The position numbers were made by a program, and so were the translations under genes. The notes beneath the pieces are model-generated. The model ran no database searches. It was not told where the DNA came from and saw only the letters and a list, made by a program, of their open reading frames with translations. Source: Cristatella mucedo (lineage: Eukaryota; Bryozoa; Phylactolaemata; Cristatellidae). From it: a stretch of 64,000 nt of DNA. Every line of letters starts with the position of its first letter. Position 1 is the stretch's first letter. Location of the stretch: the NCBI GenBank assembly GCA_009760855.2, contig WPIO01000340.1, positions 1-64,000 of the forward strand. The letters run 5' to 3'. Below, piece after piece: positions 36,125-48,390 of this stretch.

Positions 36125-36665
36125 CTCATTGTAATGTAATGTAATGTATCTTCTTATGTAACTCCATAAAGTCATAAAGACCATGTGGGTGTTACGCAGG
36201 AGAGTTTTGTATAGCGCACTCACAGCCTAAGCGGCTTTCGGTACGCATTCGGTAGCCAACAGACTTCATCTCACACAATAAAGAAAAAGTCAGAAGCATA
36301 GCAGAGTCAGGAGAGCAGTTGAGGTAGTGAGTAGCATAGAATTAGCAGCTCAGAACCACTGAAAAGGATGCGCCATAGTCGGCATTAGGAGAGTAGTTGT
36401 CGTTTCGCAAGAATTGTGGAAGCGAGTTCCATAGTCTAGGACCTGCAGAGCTAAAGCTTCTGTCGCCAACGGTCTTTAAGCGGAAGAATGGGACAGCTAA
36501 TTTATTGTCCACACAGGACCTGAGGGCGCGAACAGGCTAAAACTGATGCAGCAGTTCAGCTAGGTACGAAGGAGCCAAGCCGTGGTGGGCCTTGTTGGTC
36601 AGCGTAAAATGTTTGCTCTGTATCCGTTGCTCAACCGGCAACCATCCTAGCTCTTTTTTTCAAGC
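36125..36665 (-). mobile_element. LINE-b copy b3, 3' part
   Basis: Begins with the TGTAATGTAATGTAATG tail, then the LINE-b 3' UTR and the C-terminal RT region on the minus strand (36,380-36,650). It parallels 38,940-39,400. It stops near 36,665, where a different LINE piece follows. Confidence 0.8.
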
Positions 36666-36739
36666 CTGCTCTTAGCGGACCTAGCTAGTTTAATGACTGG
36701 TAAAACACAGGCCGTCTGGACAAGGGTGCACAGTGCACT

Positions 36740-37790
36740 TAGACAAAGGTGCACACTTGTCGAGCTTGTCAGCTAGTATCGTGTTGTAGCTATCTAGAAA
36801 GGATGACAGTTCAAATGGAGGACTGAGCAGCAGAGGCGAGGCTGATATTTTTGTAGGGACAGCATCGACGTCAAGGGTCTTGAGGTTTCACGATTCACAG
36901 GCGATTTTAGAAGAGGAGTAGGCGGGCACACACTGTAGACTGAATGAGATCTCCATGCGGTTATATAAGCAGGATTTGGTAATGATTGGTGATGACATAG
37001 TGCAGTTGCATGAGAAAATCTGTTCGGGCGTGTGACCCTTGCCCTGGTTGTGAGTAGGGTCGTGCACATGAGCCACAAGAGACGATTGAGTCAGACAATG
37101 TACGAAATTCAGTGCTGAAGTCATCAGATGAGTTATCCAAGTGAATGTTGAAATCACCTTTGTATCTCCGTCTGTAACTCCACAAAGTCATACGAGGAAG
37201 TGCGGATTTCTTGCACACAGAGTCGAAATGAGATCGGAGAAATCTGAGATAAAGAAGGATTCGGTACATGGTGGACGACAGACTACTGCGCCCATCGGTT
37301 ATTTGTTTTTCGAATGAAATCAAGACGATCGATTCAATAGACTGCATCGAGGATACTGCAACTGGCTTGCGGTGGATTTTCGAGTGCACAATAACAGCAG
37401 CTCCGCATCCAGTTTCGATTGATCTAGGAATGTGAAAGAATGGGAAACCAGTCGGTAATAGCGTCTTTAATTATCGGACAGTTTACCGATATTAGCCAAG
37501 TTTCAGTTAGGAGAGCAGGTCGAGACCATTTTGAGAAATAAGGTCGCTAATTACCAGAAGTTTATTGCTCACTGAGAGAGGATGGAGTTATAACATGCCT
37601 GATGACCACTAAGTTAGAGAGATTCACATCGACGCACATGGGGGATCCAACTAAGCGGCTCGAGACAATGCTACGAATACAAAACCAGCGGGTACTCAGC
37701 TCACAGTTCCTGCCAAACGAGGCGGCGGCTCCGGGCTGCTTTTCATTTGTTAGTGCCAAGTTCACGAATCTTAGCAACAGCATTAACATC
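36740..37790 (-). mobile_element. LINE endonuclease-domain fragment (third LINE type), interrupted
   Basis: The minus-strand frames 36,961-37,389, 36,888-37,157 and 37,562-37,789 contain blocks of an apurinic-type (APE) LINE endonuclease: an ALLTETWL-like block near 37,530, a GDFNIHLDNSSDDF block near 37,140, and a THNQGKGHT block just after it. The wording differs from the LINE-a and LINE-b endonucleases, so it is a separate family or subfamily. At about 37,155-37,190 a short LINE-b tail-like sequence interrupts it. All frames are broken. Confidence 0.7.
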
Positions 37791-38600
37791 TAGGAATGCA
37801 TTTGATCTACGATGTCGATACGATATTAGCTGCGCACTTCCATAAAAACATGCAGGCTAATACCGTGAGCGCAGCGAAGGCAGCCGCCGGTGTGGGAGAC
37901 CCAGCAGCCCGAAGCGATAAGCGTTTAGATATCCATAGGCACGTAATTTCTTATGCGCTACGGTCATATAATAATCAGAATAAATTTAAAAAGATATTAG
38001 CTGTATCGTTTCCGTATATGATTTTTGCAAGAACTTCAGTTTTTGGAAGAATTCTGCAACAAGCAACGTAGGCAGATGAGAGCGCTCTAGGTTGGGAGGC
38101 GAGAATGGGTTAATAGGTTACGCCTTGCTGTGTCTTTGAATACGGTAGTGCAGATGAACGATGTCGTAACCTCTGACCTAGGCCGTCAAAGCGCTAATGT
38201 ATTTAAACTTAAGACATAAGATTGCGGATGAGCCAAACTCATGTTGAATGGTTTGAATTATTTTTCATTTGAAGAGAACTTTTTCAGTGCCTGCATTTTC
38301 CTTGGTCCTTTTTGAATAGCGCCAAAGGCAAACACCTAGAAAATAAAACACATGAGTTACTAACCTTACGACGACTTAAAACTGGTTCCTTCATAACTGA
38401 CTATCAATCTAATGATCCAGAGATAAATTAGATAGTTTTCGAAAATTTGTAAATAGTGCTATTTTTTCATAAGCAAAAACTTATAAATCAGTGACCAGCA
38501 TTCGTTCGTATAAGCAAATATAAATTTAAACACATACTACACATTAGTTTTTATAAAGAATATCAGAGGGTATTGAATTGAGTCGCACTTGCAGAAATAC
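37791..38600. other. No gene seen
   Basis: AT-rich sequence towards the right, with no recognisable domain. The plus frame 37,796-38,071 has no known motif. Confidence 0.5.
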
Positions 38601-38812
38601 TCAATAATAATAGTAATAACAATAATGCACTTGATAGAGCGCTCTCAGAGAACTCAATCTCTCTCTAGGCGCTTTAAATTTTCTGCAAAGGGAAATGCAA
38701 TTGAATGGTGAGTAATATCATGTTTGATAAAAAAACGAAATGAATAGCATGGTTAGGGGTGACATGCACAGGGTCAGGATGCAAATGTGGTTAGTGGCAG
38801 CATGCACAGGTA
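38601..38812 (-). mobile_element. LINE-a 3' end fragment a14
   Basis: AATAATAATAGTAATAA tail, LINE-a terminal signature and part of the 3' UTR, ending at the palindrome of the next element. Confidence 0.85.
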
Positions 38813-38818
38813 ATGTAA

Positions 38819-38900
38819 TGTATCTCCGGCGGTAACTCCACCAAGTCCCCAAACACCCACATGATTTTCATGACTTGGTGGAGTTACAGACGGAGATACA
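38819..38900. repeat. Snap-back palindrome at LINE-b 3' end
   Basis: Arms 38,819-38,847 and 38,872-38,900 match at 27 of 29 positions as reverse complements, with a 24-base spacer. The right arm is the normal LINE-b tail; the left arm is an inverted extra copy. Confidence 0.85.
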
Positions 38901-41900
38901 TAACATAATATACAATCAAGTCATAAAGACTATGTGGGTGTTACTCAGGAGAGTTTTGCATAGCCCACTCACATTCTAAGCGGCTTTAGGTACATATTCC
39001 GGAGCCAACAGACTTCGTCTCACGCAATAAAGAAAAAGTGGGAAGCATAGCAGAGTCAGGAGAGCAGTTGAGGTAGTGAGTGGCATAGAAGTAGCAGCTC
39101 AGGACCACTGACAAGAATCTGCCATAGCCGGCAGTAGGAGAGTAATTGTCGTTGCATAAGAAATGTGGAAGCAAGATCCACAGTCTAGGACCTGCAGAGC
39201 TAAAGCTTCTACTGCCAACGGTCTTTAAGCGGAGGAGTGGGACAGCTAATTTATTTTCCACACAGGACCTGAGGGCGTGAAGAGGCTGAAACTGATGCAG
39301 CAGTTCAGCTAGGTACGAAGGAGCCAAGCCGTGGCGGGCCTTGTGGGTAAGCGGAAGAACTTTGCTCCGTATCCGTTGCTCAACCGGCTCAATTCTAGCT
39401 CTTTCAGCAAAGGAGACACGTGCTCAAACCGCTGGAATTTGAAGATTTGCCTTGCAGCCATGTTCATAGTCCGCTGCAGAGGCCTAATAGCTTTCATTGG
39501 CAGCACAGCCAAAATGGAATTACAATAATCAAGCCGAGACAGAACTAAAGAGCTAGTTAAATTTTTTGCAAGCCACTGTGGGAGACAGCTCATAATCTTG
39601 AATAGGAATCGGATGTGATGGCTAGCTGTAGAAGAAGACTTCTGAATGAAGCTTTTGAAATTGAGGCAACTGTCGAACACGATACCTAAATTTCGAGCAC
39701 GTGGTGATAGTCGCACAATAGCATCACCTATTAGAAGTGCAAAGCCTTTCAATCCAGTCACACGCTTAGGGTGTCCTATGAGCAACAGTTCGGTTTTATC
39801 ATCATTTAATTTCAGAAAGTTTTCCGACATCCAAGATTGAATATCGGCAACACAAGCATTCAGTTTCTCAGTTGCCACAGCAGATTCCGACGGTTTGAAT
39901 GACAAATACAACCGAGTATCATCAGCATAGAAGTGATATCCTATTCATGGCCCTTAATCAATCTACCAAGAGGTTGTGTATAAATATAGAACACCAAGGT
40001 ACCGAGTACAGATCCCTGAGGGACTCCACAGGTGACCCTTCTCGTGTGTAAGACCTGACCACCACACGACACGGATTGAACACGATCAGACAATTATGAC
40101 TTAAACCACGCCAGCGCTTCATCAGCAAGACCGATCGTTGTTCTCAATCGTTCAAGCATAACTTCGTGTTCAATGGTGTCGAAGGCAGCAGACAGATCTA
40201 GCAGAGTTAGGGCAGTGACATTCCCGTCGTCGTTGCCACGTAGAATGTCATTGTTAACACGGAGGAGAGCTGTTTCAGTGGAGTGCTACCTCTTGAACCC
40301 GGATTGAAATGTTTCTGACATTCTATTATTTTTAATAAGTTCAAGCAGCTGCTTAGCAACAATTTTTTTAAGAATCTTTGATAAGAAAATAAGAAGGGAA
40401 ATTGTGCGATAGTTTGCTAGGACCTCTGTGTCTTATCCAGGCTTTTTAAGAATGGGTCTAACGATTGCCGATTTGAAGGACTTGGGGACGACCCCTTTAC
40501 CCAAACAAGCATTAATAATCTTGGTTATGGCAGGGCTAAGTTGGTCTGCCAGTGAAGACCACATAGATGAAGGTATAGGGTCTTCAGGAGATGAGCTCTT
40601 TTTGCTTGACCTTATTAGAGTAGCCAAATCGCTTGCAGAAACCTCGGAGACCCTCGTAAGGACGGTCACAGATTGTGGAACCGCGATTGCTTTAGTCGGA
40701 GGGGGCCTAATAGAGGCACGGATGTGCACAATTTTTTCAGTAAAGAAGGCTGGAAACTTTTCGGCTGAGTCCTTAATATCTGGGGAGTCAGACCTCTCAG
40801 CATTGGCCAGTAAATGGGTTAATGTCTTATAAAACTGTTTTGTGTCGACTGGCAGGAATTCAGCTTTCTAATGAAAAAAGAAGCCTTGTTTTTGTAAGCT
40901 TTCTGGTGTTAACTCAAAGGAAGTCTTTGTAATTGACTAGATCTGCATCAGACCTCGATTTCTTGAAACGAGGTTTAAGCCTGTGCTTAACCCGGCTCAT
41001 CTTTAGGGAGTTTTTTTGGAAATTGAAAGGAATCTCCACGACTTAAAACACGGATAGAGCGAACGAGAGCACGCTTGTCAAGAGCACTCCTGAGTGTTAT
41101 GTTCATAGCATCCTTAAGGACATCGAGGCAGCCGGTCGGGTCTAAATGCAGATTAAGAAGACCTGCATCACAAACAGATTTAAAAAACTTGCCCATGTCA
41201 ATACTATGTAAGCTACGTCTTATGACAAATTCGACATTGCCATGTATGTGCCAGGGTGCAGGAACAGTAAACGAGACCGAACAACGATCTGAGAGGGTCA
41301 GTGGGAACACCACAAGGCCCGTGGGGAAGACATCCTTAGTGATCGCGAGATCTAGAATGTGGCCACCGACGTGGGTGCTATGATTAACGTGTTGGGCCAA
41401 ACCAATATTATCCAGACAGTCAAGAAATGAGTGGACCTGGCTGTTGCTAGGGTTGTCAACGTGAATATTGAAGTCTCCTACAATCAGTAGCGCCTTTCAC
41501 ACACAAATATTTTAGCGAGGAACTCTGAAAACTCCTCTATACACAAGTTTAGACAGCTAGAAGGAGGCCGGTATATCACAGCAGTGAGAGGCATTGTCTT
41601 TGATGAAGACCTGATTGTAACCGATTTAAACAATGGCCCATGCGAGAAACTGCACATTTTATAGCCAAACGATTCACGAACAACAATTGCGACCCCACCA
41701 CCAACCTTGTCAGGACGCATGGACTGATAGAATGAGAACCGGGGTGGAGTGGTGTCAGAAATACAGCTACTGCAACAAGGCGTCATCCAAGTTTTGGTAA
41801 GCAGAAATGCATCTAGCTTCTGGACCACCTGATCGCAGATAAGTAACCCCTTGGTTTTTAGCGAGCGGACATTTAGTAGGCGGAATTTAGGAGGCTGTCC

Positions 41901-42366
41901 AACAGCTGGGCGACGGCGATGAAGTGGCTTGTATTATCCTCCGTTTGTGTCCGGCCCGGCGGACGCGGGCTCTTCGAATTTTTATTGGACGTCGGTAATG
42001 GCCGTCAGACGACGTTTCACAACGCGCTGGGCTACGGCGGGTGGGCTACTACCGCATCAAGTAGTATTCAGCGCTTTAAACGTAAGAGTCGTAGGTTTGA
42101 TAGCCAAGCTGTTGATAGGGCGAACGCAAGATGTTAGAAGGTTCTCACTGACCCGCCGGAGAAGGCCCGCCGGTAGGTATCGACTAATGGCGACATCGCA
42201 CCTTATGCTAAGCAGGTCCCGTTTTGTGTAGTATATCCGAGGACAGCTCAGAAATAGTCACAGCAAAGATAGCAGCGGAATACCCGAACGTATTACGGAG
42301 AAATTAAGTAAAGGTCCACACCATGCTAGGAGTCGCCCGAGGCCGCTCTCTAGCGCGGGGAGGAAT
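38895..42366 (-). mobile_element. LINE-b copy b5, longest non-LTR retrotransposon in the window
   Basis: Minus-strand element. Reading from its 5' side, about 41,880-42,366 is an upstream region also found at 44.85-45.2 kb. The APE endonuclease lies at 41,484-41,828 (GGGVAIVV and YRPPSSC blocks) and 40,987-41,400 (VGGHILDLAITKD and LTLSDR blocks; the usual SDH histidine is Arg). A linker with the SPEDPIPSSMW block (40,433-40,729) leads into the RT, where a YADDTRLYLSF box sits across a frameshift near 39,925. The RT C-terminal region (39,309-39,911, 200 codons) includes a MSENFLKLNDDKTELLLIG block. The 3' end carries the CTCCACAAAGTC tail. Frameshifts at several places and changed catalytic residues make it inactive. 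It is CR1/L2-like by domain order and tail. Confidence 0.9.
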
Positions 42367-42368
42367 GC

Positions 42369-42740
42369 AGTGTCAGCATGCATAAGCACGTGAAGGACAA
42401 ATCACAGGGGCCAACTAAATGCTGTCCTAAACAGGCGTGTTTTTAAGTTCTTTTAAATGTAGTCAGGTCAGGGGATGTTGTTATGCAAGTCGGTAGGGAG
42501 TTCCACGCTTTGGGAGCATACGAACTAAATGCATGGTCTCCAAAGGATTTAAGTTTTGTACGAGGTCTTTGTTGACTGTTGAAATCCGAAAAGCGGGTAG
42601 TACGATGCTTGGCCTGAGGGGGGAGTATATCTAAGAGATAGGCTGGAGCCAAAGAATGAAGTGACCTAAAAGTGAGCGACAAAACCTTGAAGTCAACCCG
42701 TTGCTTGACTGTTAGCCAGTGGAGGTAGGCGAGAAGTGGA
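42369..42740 (-). mobile_element. LINE-a copy a15, tail-less fragment
   Basis: Minus-strand 3' UTR remnant and ORF2 end. Frame 42,443-42,820 contains the LTVKQRVDFKVLSLTFRSL and AWNSLPTCITTSPDLTTF blocks. It joins the 5' end of b5 without spacer. Confidence 0.85.
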
Positions 42741-43127
42741 ATAACAGCCTTTACTTTGCCCTGAATCTTCAATTTCTTAGCAACTCTCTGATCCCGTAGT
42801 CCTTGGTCATGTTCGTTCATGGATCACATGTGTCACTGATTCTAAGCCAATATTCTGTTTGAGTCTCATAAATGTAAGCATATACGATACAAAGTAAGCT
42901 CACCTTTGGCTGTACGTCGAAACATTGTTCAAGTAAAATAGAGCCTCTCTTTGGGGGTTCAATTATTCGGAAAATCATGTTTAAAATACCGTGGCTATAT
43001 CATTAGTGAATGCAGAGTCAAGTGACTTTCCGTGATCAAGGGAAAACACTCTTGTAAACCTAAGATGCCTGCCCCTTGCTTTTTAACTTTTGTAATTTGT
43101 ACAAAGGTAAGTAAGGTGTTTGCTCTT
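42741..43127. other. No gene seen
   Basis: Unrecognised, moderately AT-rich sequence. Confidence 0.45.
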
Positions 43128-43215
43128 AAATGTATCGAAGTCCGTTACTTCACAATGCCTAAAAGACTACGAGGGTGTAACGCAGGAGAGTTTTAGCTAG
43201 TGCACTAACTGCCAG
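43128..43215 (-). mobile_element. LINE-b tail remnant
   Basis: Degenerate match to the LINE-b tail: AATGTATC, CCGTTACTTCACAATGCC, then the GTAACGCAGGAGAGTTTT block. Confidence 0.5.
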
Positions 43216-43740
43216 GGTAGATTTAGTTTTATAGTGCTGGTCAAAGTACTAATACTTACGATCACTGTTATTATTCTAAAGGTGTAGCTACATATAAAGG
43301 CATATTCATATAGATTTATACTGCAAAATTTAGCCCGTGTTTGCTATCAGTGTTAAAACACCTTGGTATCGATTGTGGGTGAATAACTAAACTCGTGAAC
43401 AGTAAATTGCATTTAACAGCAACATGTGTTAGACAAATTTCCTTGTGCACGAACCTCAAAGTATTTGAACACTGCTATCTCTGAAAAGGTTGTTTCGAAC
43501 TTTCAAAAGTTGATTTTCTCCCTCCATGTAAGAGGAGCCGCGACAGTGTGGCAGAACAAATGTACTCGAGCTCAGCAAAAACGTATAACATTGGGGCTAT
43601 ATTGTTGAATGTGATAATAGCTTTTTGATAATAGCACCTTCACCTGCCCCTGCTATTGTTCTAACTAGGAACATAGTTTCAGCTTCTGCCCGGCCCTTTT
43701 TAGGGCTTAATGGGTATTACGGCTATTCAAATATTAATGA
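43216..43740 (+). pseudogene. Remnant of CD225 duplication (third copy)
   Basis: Short matches to 35,420-35,950 remain: a TAGTTTTATAGTG-like stretch at 43,215, an ATTCTAAAGGTGTAGCTA-like stretch, and at 43,640-43,720 the end of the exon (TTGTTCTAACTAGGAAC, then a TTCAGCTTCTGCCCGGCC stretch). Too decayed to encode anything. Confidence 0.45.
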
Positions 43741-43844
43741 ACACAATGAATATACTAACGAATCTACTATATGACACACTATATGAATATACTAATAAAA
43801 ACTTAATAGCTGATTCAACAGATTTTTGTATAGCGACAGAAGAA

Positions 43845-43990
43845 CCTTTACGGCCATAGCCACCGCTTGCAGCGGCAATAAAAGAATGCCCACCGAAAGA
43901 TTCGAACCCACGACCTCGGAAGCACGACCGTGGGAACGAGGTCGTGAAAAGCAAATAACCTACCTAGTGTGCCATCACGGCTTACCAACA
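43845..43990 (-). mobile_element. Possible tRNA-derived SINE, second family
   Basis: On the minus strand GAGGTCGTGGGTTCGAATC is a good B-box context, preceded by an A-box-like TGGCACACTAGG about 60 bases upstream. A short GAGGTCGTG inverted repeat near 43,912-43,945 disturbs the tRNA-like region. It does not share the tail of the 34.3 kb SINEs. Confidence 0.45.
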
Positions 43991-44789
43991 AAGTTAACCT
44001 GGCGCATTGCTGAGACGATCCAGGTACTTTTCAAAAATTGCTTCATTCAATTCAGAGCTTCGGCATTTGACATTTAAAAATTAAGGATAACAATGATAAT
44101 AAAAATTAAAATTTGTATATCTCACTCAGAGAACCGAATCCTTCTCTAGGCGCACAACAGATGCTGTATAGAAAGCAATGCCAAATGCTTGGTGGTAGCA
44201 TCCGCTACCAAAAAACAGGGGTAATGTGCAAATATCTTGTTATCATGTTCATCCATTCTCTTGCCCTTGTGTTCCATTCCTTTCAAAACTCAGCTTTCAG
44301 TCGATTGGCCTCGCACAGTCACTGGCGTGGAATTTGACTTTTTATTGTCCCGAGCACTAAAAAAAAATTTATCCTTCCTTGCTAGTTCAGTTTAAATTTT
44401 GATTGATTAGGAAAATGTGTTTAGCTGACTTTTGACAATTTCGAGAATAATACACACAAACATTGTGTTATGCATATACAAGCATATTGGTTATATATCC
44501 ATACTGCAGAACCAAACATTTTTTATAAGCACGTCGCTTATGCTAAAAAAGGTTATTGCTTTAGTTACTTACAATAGGCAGGGTTTCAGAGTGGACAAGC
44601 GGTAAATGAATGCCACATAAAAAACGATTTATTCGGAACTAAAAGAGGCAGAAAAGATCAGGTAGGCTCTTTAATTTAGACGTTTCATTAAATCAGGAAG
44701 TAAGGCGCTAACATTTATTTGCGAAGTATGCTTTTGAAGGACAATAAGTGAAGGTGGGTCAGCCAAGTGCTTTGGGCCAGGTAATGTTC
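43991..44789. other. No gene seen; SINE/LINE tail remnant near 44,098
   Basis: Bases 44,098-44,165 resemble the tail at 34,870-34,925 (CTCAGAGAACCGAATC block). The rest is unrecognised AT-rich sequence. Confidence 0.45.
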
Positions 44790-47405
44790 TCTTATTCTAG
44801 GTCCTGTGTTTGGAGTCTTCTCAATGAGTGGATTAACCACGCATCCCCGTGCTAGAGAGCCTCCTCGGGCGACTCTAAACGTGGTGTGGACCTTTACCTG
44901 ATTTCTCCATGATACTTTCGAGTATTTCCCTGCCATCTTCGCTGTGACTATTTGTGAGCTGTCCTCGGATATGCTACACAAAACGGGACCTGCTTAGCAT
45001 AAGATGCGATGGCTCCATTAGTCGATACCTACCGGCGTACCTTCTCTGGCTGGTCAGTAGGAACCTCCCTGCATCCTGCGTTCGCCTGATTTACTGCTCG
45101 GCTATCGAACCCGTAAGTTTTAAGCACTGAATAGCGCTCTCGCTATGGTAGTAGCTCACCTGCCGTGCCTCAGCATCCTGTAAAGCTTCAACTGGCAACC
45201 ATTACTAGTGTTTATTTCAAATTTGAAGGAAGTGCTCTGCCAGGCCGGCTACATGCAGCCTTGAATCCAAGCCACATAATCGGCGTCGAGCAGTTGTTGG
45301 AAAGCCTCTGAAATTCCTTCTGCTAAATATCCGCTCGCTACAAACCAAGGGGTTACTTATCCGCGATCAAACTGTCCAAGAGAAGCTAGATGCATTCCTC
45401 CTCAAAGAAATTTGGATGACGGACAGTAAACGTAGCAGTACGCCAGACACCACCCACTCATGTTCTCATTGTTTCAGTCCATGCCTTCCAACATGGTTAA
45501 TGGCGGGATGCAATTGTTGTTCGTGAATCATTCGGCTAAAAGATATGCATTTTCCCCGAGGGCCATTGCTTGAAAATGTTGCAATCAGATCCTCATCAAA
45601 GACAGTGCCTCTCACTGGTGTGATATATCGACCTCATGCTGGCTGTCTAAATCTGTTTTTAGAGCAGTTTTCTGCATTCCTCGACAAGCTTTGTTTAATG
45701 AAATATTTTTAGTTTACAGACCCTTACTGATTGTTGGAGACTTATATATTCACATTTAAAACCTTAGTAACAGCCAGGTACGCTCATTTCTTGACTGTCA
45801 GGAGAATTTCGGTTTGATCCAACACGTTAATCACACCGCCATTGTCGGTGGCCATATCCAAGATCTCGTGATTACTAAAGATGTCTGCCTCACTGACCTT
45901 GTGGTTCGCCCGCTGACCCTCTCGGATCGTTACTCGGCTTGTTTACTGTTCCTGCTCCGTTGTACGTACGGGGGACTGTCGAACTTGTCCAGTGACGTCA
46001 CTTAAAAAAACATTGACTAAGACAACGTTTTGAAATCTGTATGCGATGCTGGTCTTCTTGATCTGCACCCAGGTTTGAAAGAGGGCCTAGATACCTTCAT
46101 TGATGCAGTGAACATGACACTTAGAAGTGCTCTTGAAAATTGAAAATCATGCTACCATACATTTTGTTCGTGTACAGAGTACTAGAATTTTTTTTTAATT
46201 TACAAAAAATATCAAAAGTTGCACAGAGGTAAGAACGGGCTTAAGCACTGTTTAAGAAATGGGGGTCTGATGCAGATCTGGTCGATTTCAAAGACTTCCT
46301 TCGAGGTTACACCAGGAAGCTTAAAAAGCACAAGAAAACCGAATTCCTGCCAGCCGAACCCGAAACAGATTTATAAGACGGTAAACAATTTACTTGCCAA
46401 TGCTGAGAGGTCTGGCTCCACAGACATTAACGGCTCAGCCACAATATTTTCAGCCTTCTTTACTGAAAAGGTTGGGCACATTCGTGCCTCCATAAAGCCC
46501 CTTCGGAGTAAAGCAATTGTGGAATGACAAGCTGTGACTTTCCTTAAAAGATTTTTTCCGAGGTTTCTGATGCTATGTGGCTCTCTTAATAAGGTATAGC
46601 AAAATAAGCTCATCTTTACAGACCCTATAGCCACATCTTGGTGGTCTTCACTGGCAGACCATCATTGTCCTGCAATAACCAAGATTTTAATGCTTCTTTT
46701 GGAAAAAGTTGTCGTACCCAAGTCCTTCAAATTGGCAATTGTTATACCCACACTTACAAAACCTGGACTAGATTCAGAGTTGCTTGAAATGGTTCTCCAA
46801 TTTCATATATTCTCTTTTTTCAAAGATTCTTGAAAAGGTTGTCGTTAAGCAGTTGATTGCACGTGTCAGATACATTTCAACCGGGATTTAAGATGCAGCA
46901 CTCCACTAAAACTGCTCTCATTCGTGTTAACAATATCCTTCTATGTCGCAATGATGAAGGGAATGTAACCACCCTAGCTCTGCTAGATCTATCGGTTGCT
47001 TTCGACACAATTGATCGCAATGTTCTTCTTAAACTATTGAGAATAATCGGTCTATCAGACCGATTATTTTCAATAGTTTAAGAAGAACATTGGCGTGGTT
47101 TAAAGGTACTAGTCTGATTGTGTTGAATCGGTTGCCTGGGGGGGGGGGTCAGGTGTCACCCACGAGACCAGTCGAATGTAATGTTGCTCAATGGTCCGTC
47201 CTCGGTTCCTTGCCATTCTTCAGTTATTATCAACATCTGGGAAAAGTGATTAAGGCCAACGGATCCCTTTTAGGCTGAGGATACTCAGATATATTTGTCA
47301 TTCAAACTATCGGAATCTGCTGCAGCAACAAATAAACTGAATACTTGCCTTGCCGATATTCGATTCTGGATCTCAAAAAGTATAAAAAAAACTAATCGGT
47401 GGTAA
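44790..47405 (+). mobile_element. LINE-b copy b6, nearly full length, decayed
   Basis: Plus-strand counterpart of b5, facing it across about 2.4 kb. The upstream region (44,850-45,200) matches 42,100-42,366. The endonuclease lies at 45,340-46,010, with frame 45,814-46,005 holding the VGGHIQDLVITKD block. The linker is at 46,220-46,530. The RT includes frame 46,857-47,081 with FQPGFKMQHSTKTALIRVNN and the LLDLSVAFDTID block (RT motif A region), followed by an insertional palindrome. The 3' part is truncated. Stops and shifts are everywhere. Confidence 0.85.
47019..47091. repeat. 35-bp-arm palindrome inside LINE-b RT
   Basis: Arms 47,019-47,053 and 47,057-47,091 are reverse complements with one mismatch and a 3-base loop (ATC). 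Other LINE-b copies lack it at the equivalent place, so the right arm is an inverted copy of the left. Confidence 0.9.
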
Positions 47406-47411
47406 AAATGT

Positions 47412-48390
47412 AATTATCTCTGTCTGTAACTCCACAAAGCCACAAAGACTGCTGTGGTGTTATGCAGAAGAGTTTTGTATTGCTCACTCATACTTTTAGC
47501 GGCTTTCGGTACGCATTCGGTAGCTAAAAGACTTCATCTCACGCAACTAAGATAAAGTAGAAGAAATGGCAGATTCAGGAAAGCAGTTGAGATAGTGAGT
47601 GACATGGAAGTAGCAGCTGAGGATCGCCGAAAAGGAATAGCCATATCCGGCAGCAGGAGAGTAGTTGTCGTTGCCAAGCAATCCGTGGTGGACCTTGTGA
47701 GTCAGCGAAATTTTTTTCTCTGCATTCATGGATCAACCGGCAGTCATCCAGCTCTTTTATCTAAGGAGAAGCATGGTCAAACCTCTGGGATTGGAAACTA
47801 ATCTTGCAGCCATATTCATTGCCAGCTGCACTGGCAATGTTGCTTTATCCGTTAGTTCCGTTAAGTTGCTTTATCCGTTGGCTGAGCCAAAGGAACATAA
47901 AAACCATCACGCCGAGACAGAACTAATGAGCGAGTTAAATTTTTTGCATGCCAAATTTGAAGACAGCTCTTAATCTTAGATAGGGATCAGACGTGATAGA
48001 TAACTGTACCAGAACTGTTCTGAATGAACCTTTTAAGGTTTAGGTAGTCGCAGAAAACCACGCCTAGATTTCGAACACGTGGCGATGGTCGCACAACAGC
48101 ATCACCTATTAGAAAATTAAAGCCTTTTAATCCAGCTACACGCTTAGGGTGTCCAATGAGCAGCAGTTTGGATTTATCGTCATTTATTTTAATACGTTTT
48201 CCGGCATCCCGGATCGAATGTCACCAAAACGAGCAGTCAGTTTATCAGTTGCTGTAGCAGATTCTGACTGTTTGAATAACCAATACAGCTGAGCTGCTGC
48301 CCATAGGACGCCATAAGCATATGGCTGGATTCGAAGGGTTTGTTCTTCTAAGTGGTGATGCTGCTGAGCGACCGTCACTATGCATTCGAA
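47412..48390 (-). mobile_element. LINE-b copy b7, 3' half
   Basis: Begins on the left with the TCTGTAACTCCACAAAGCC tail element. It continues through the 3' UTR and RT C-terminal region (48,120-48,290 matches 39,760-39,910). It meets a plus-strand copy at about 48,380. Confidence 0.8.
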
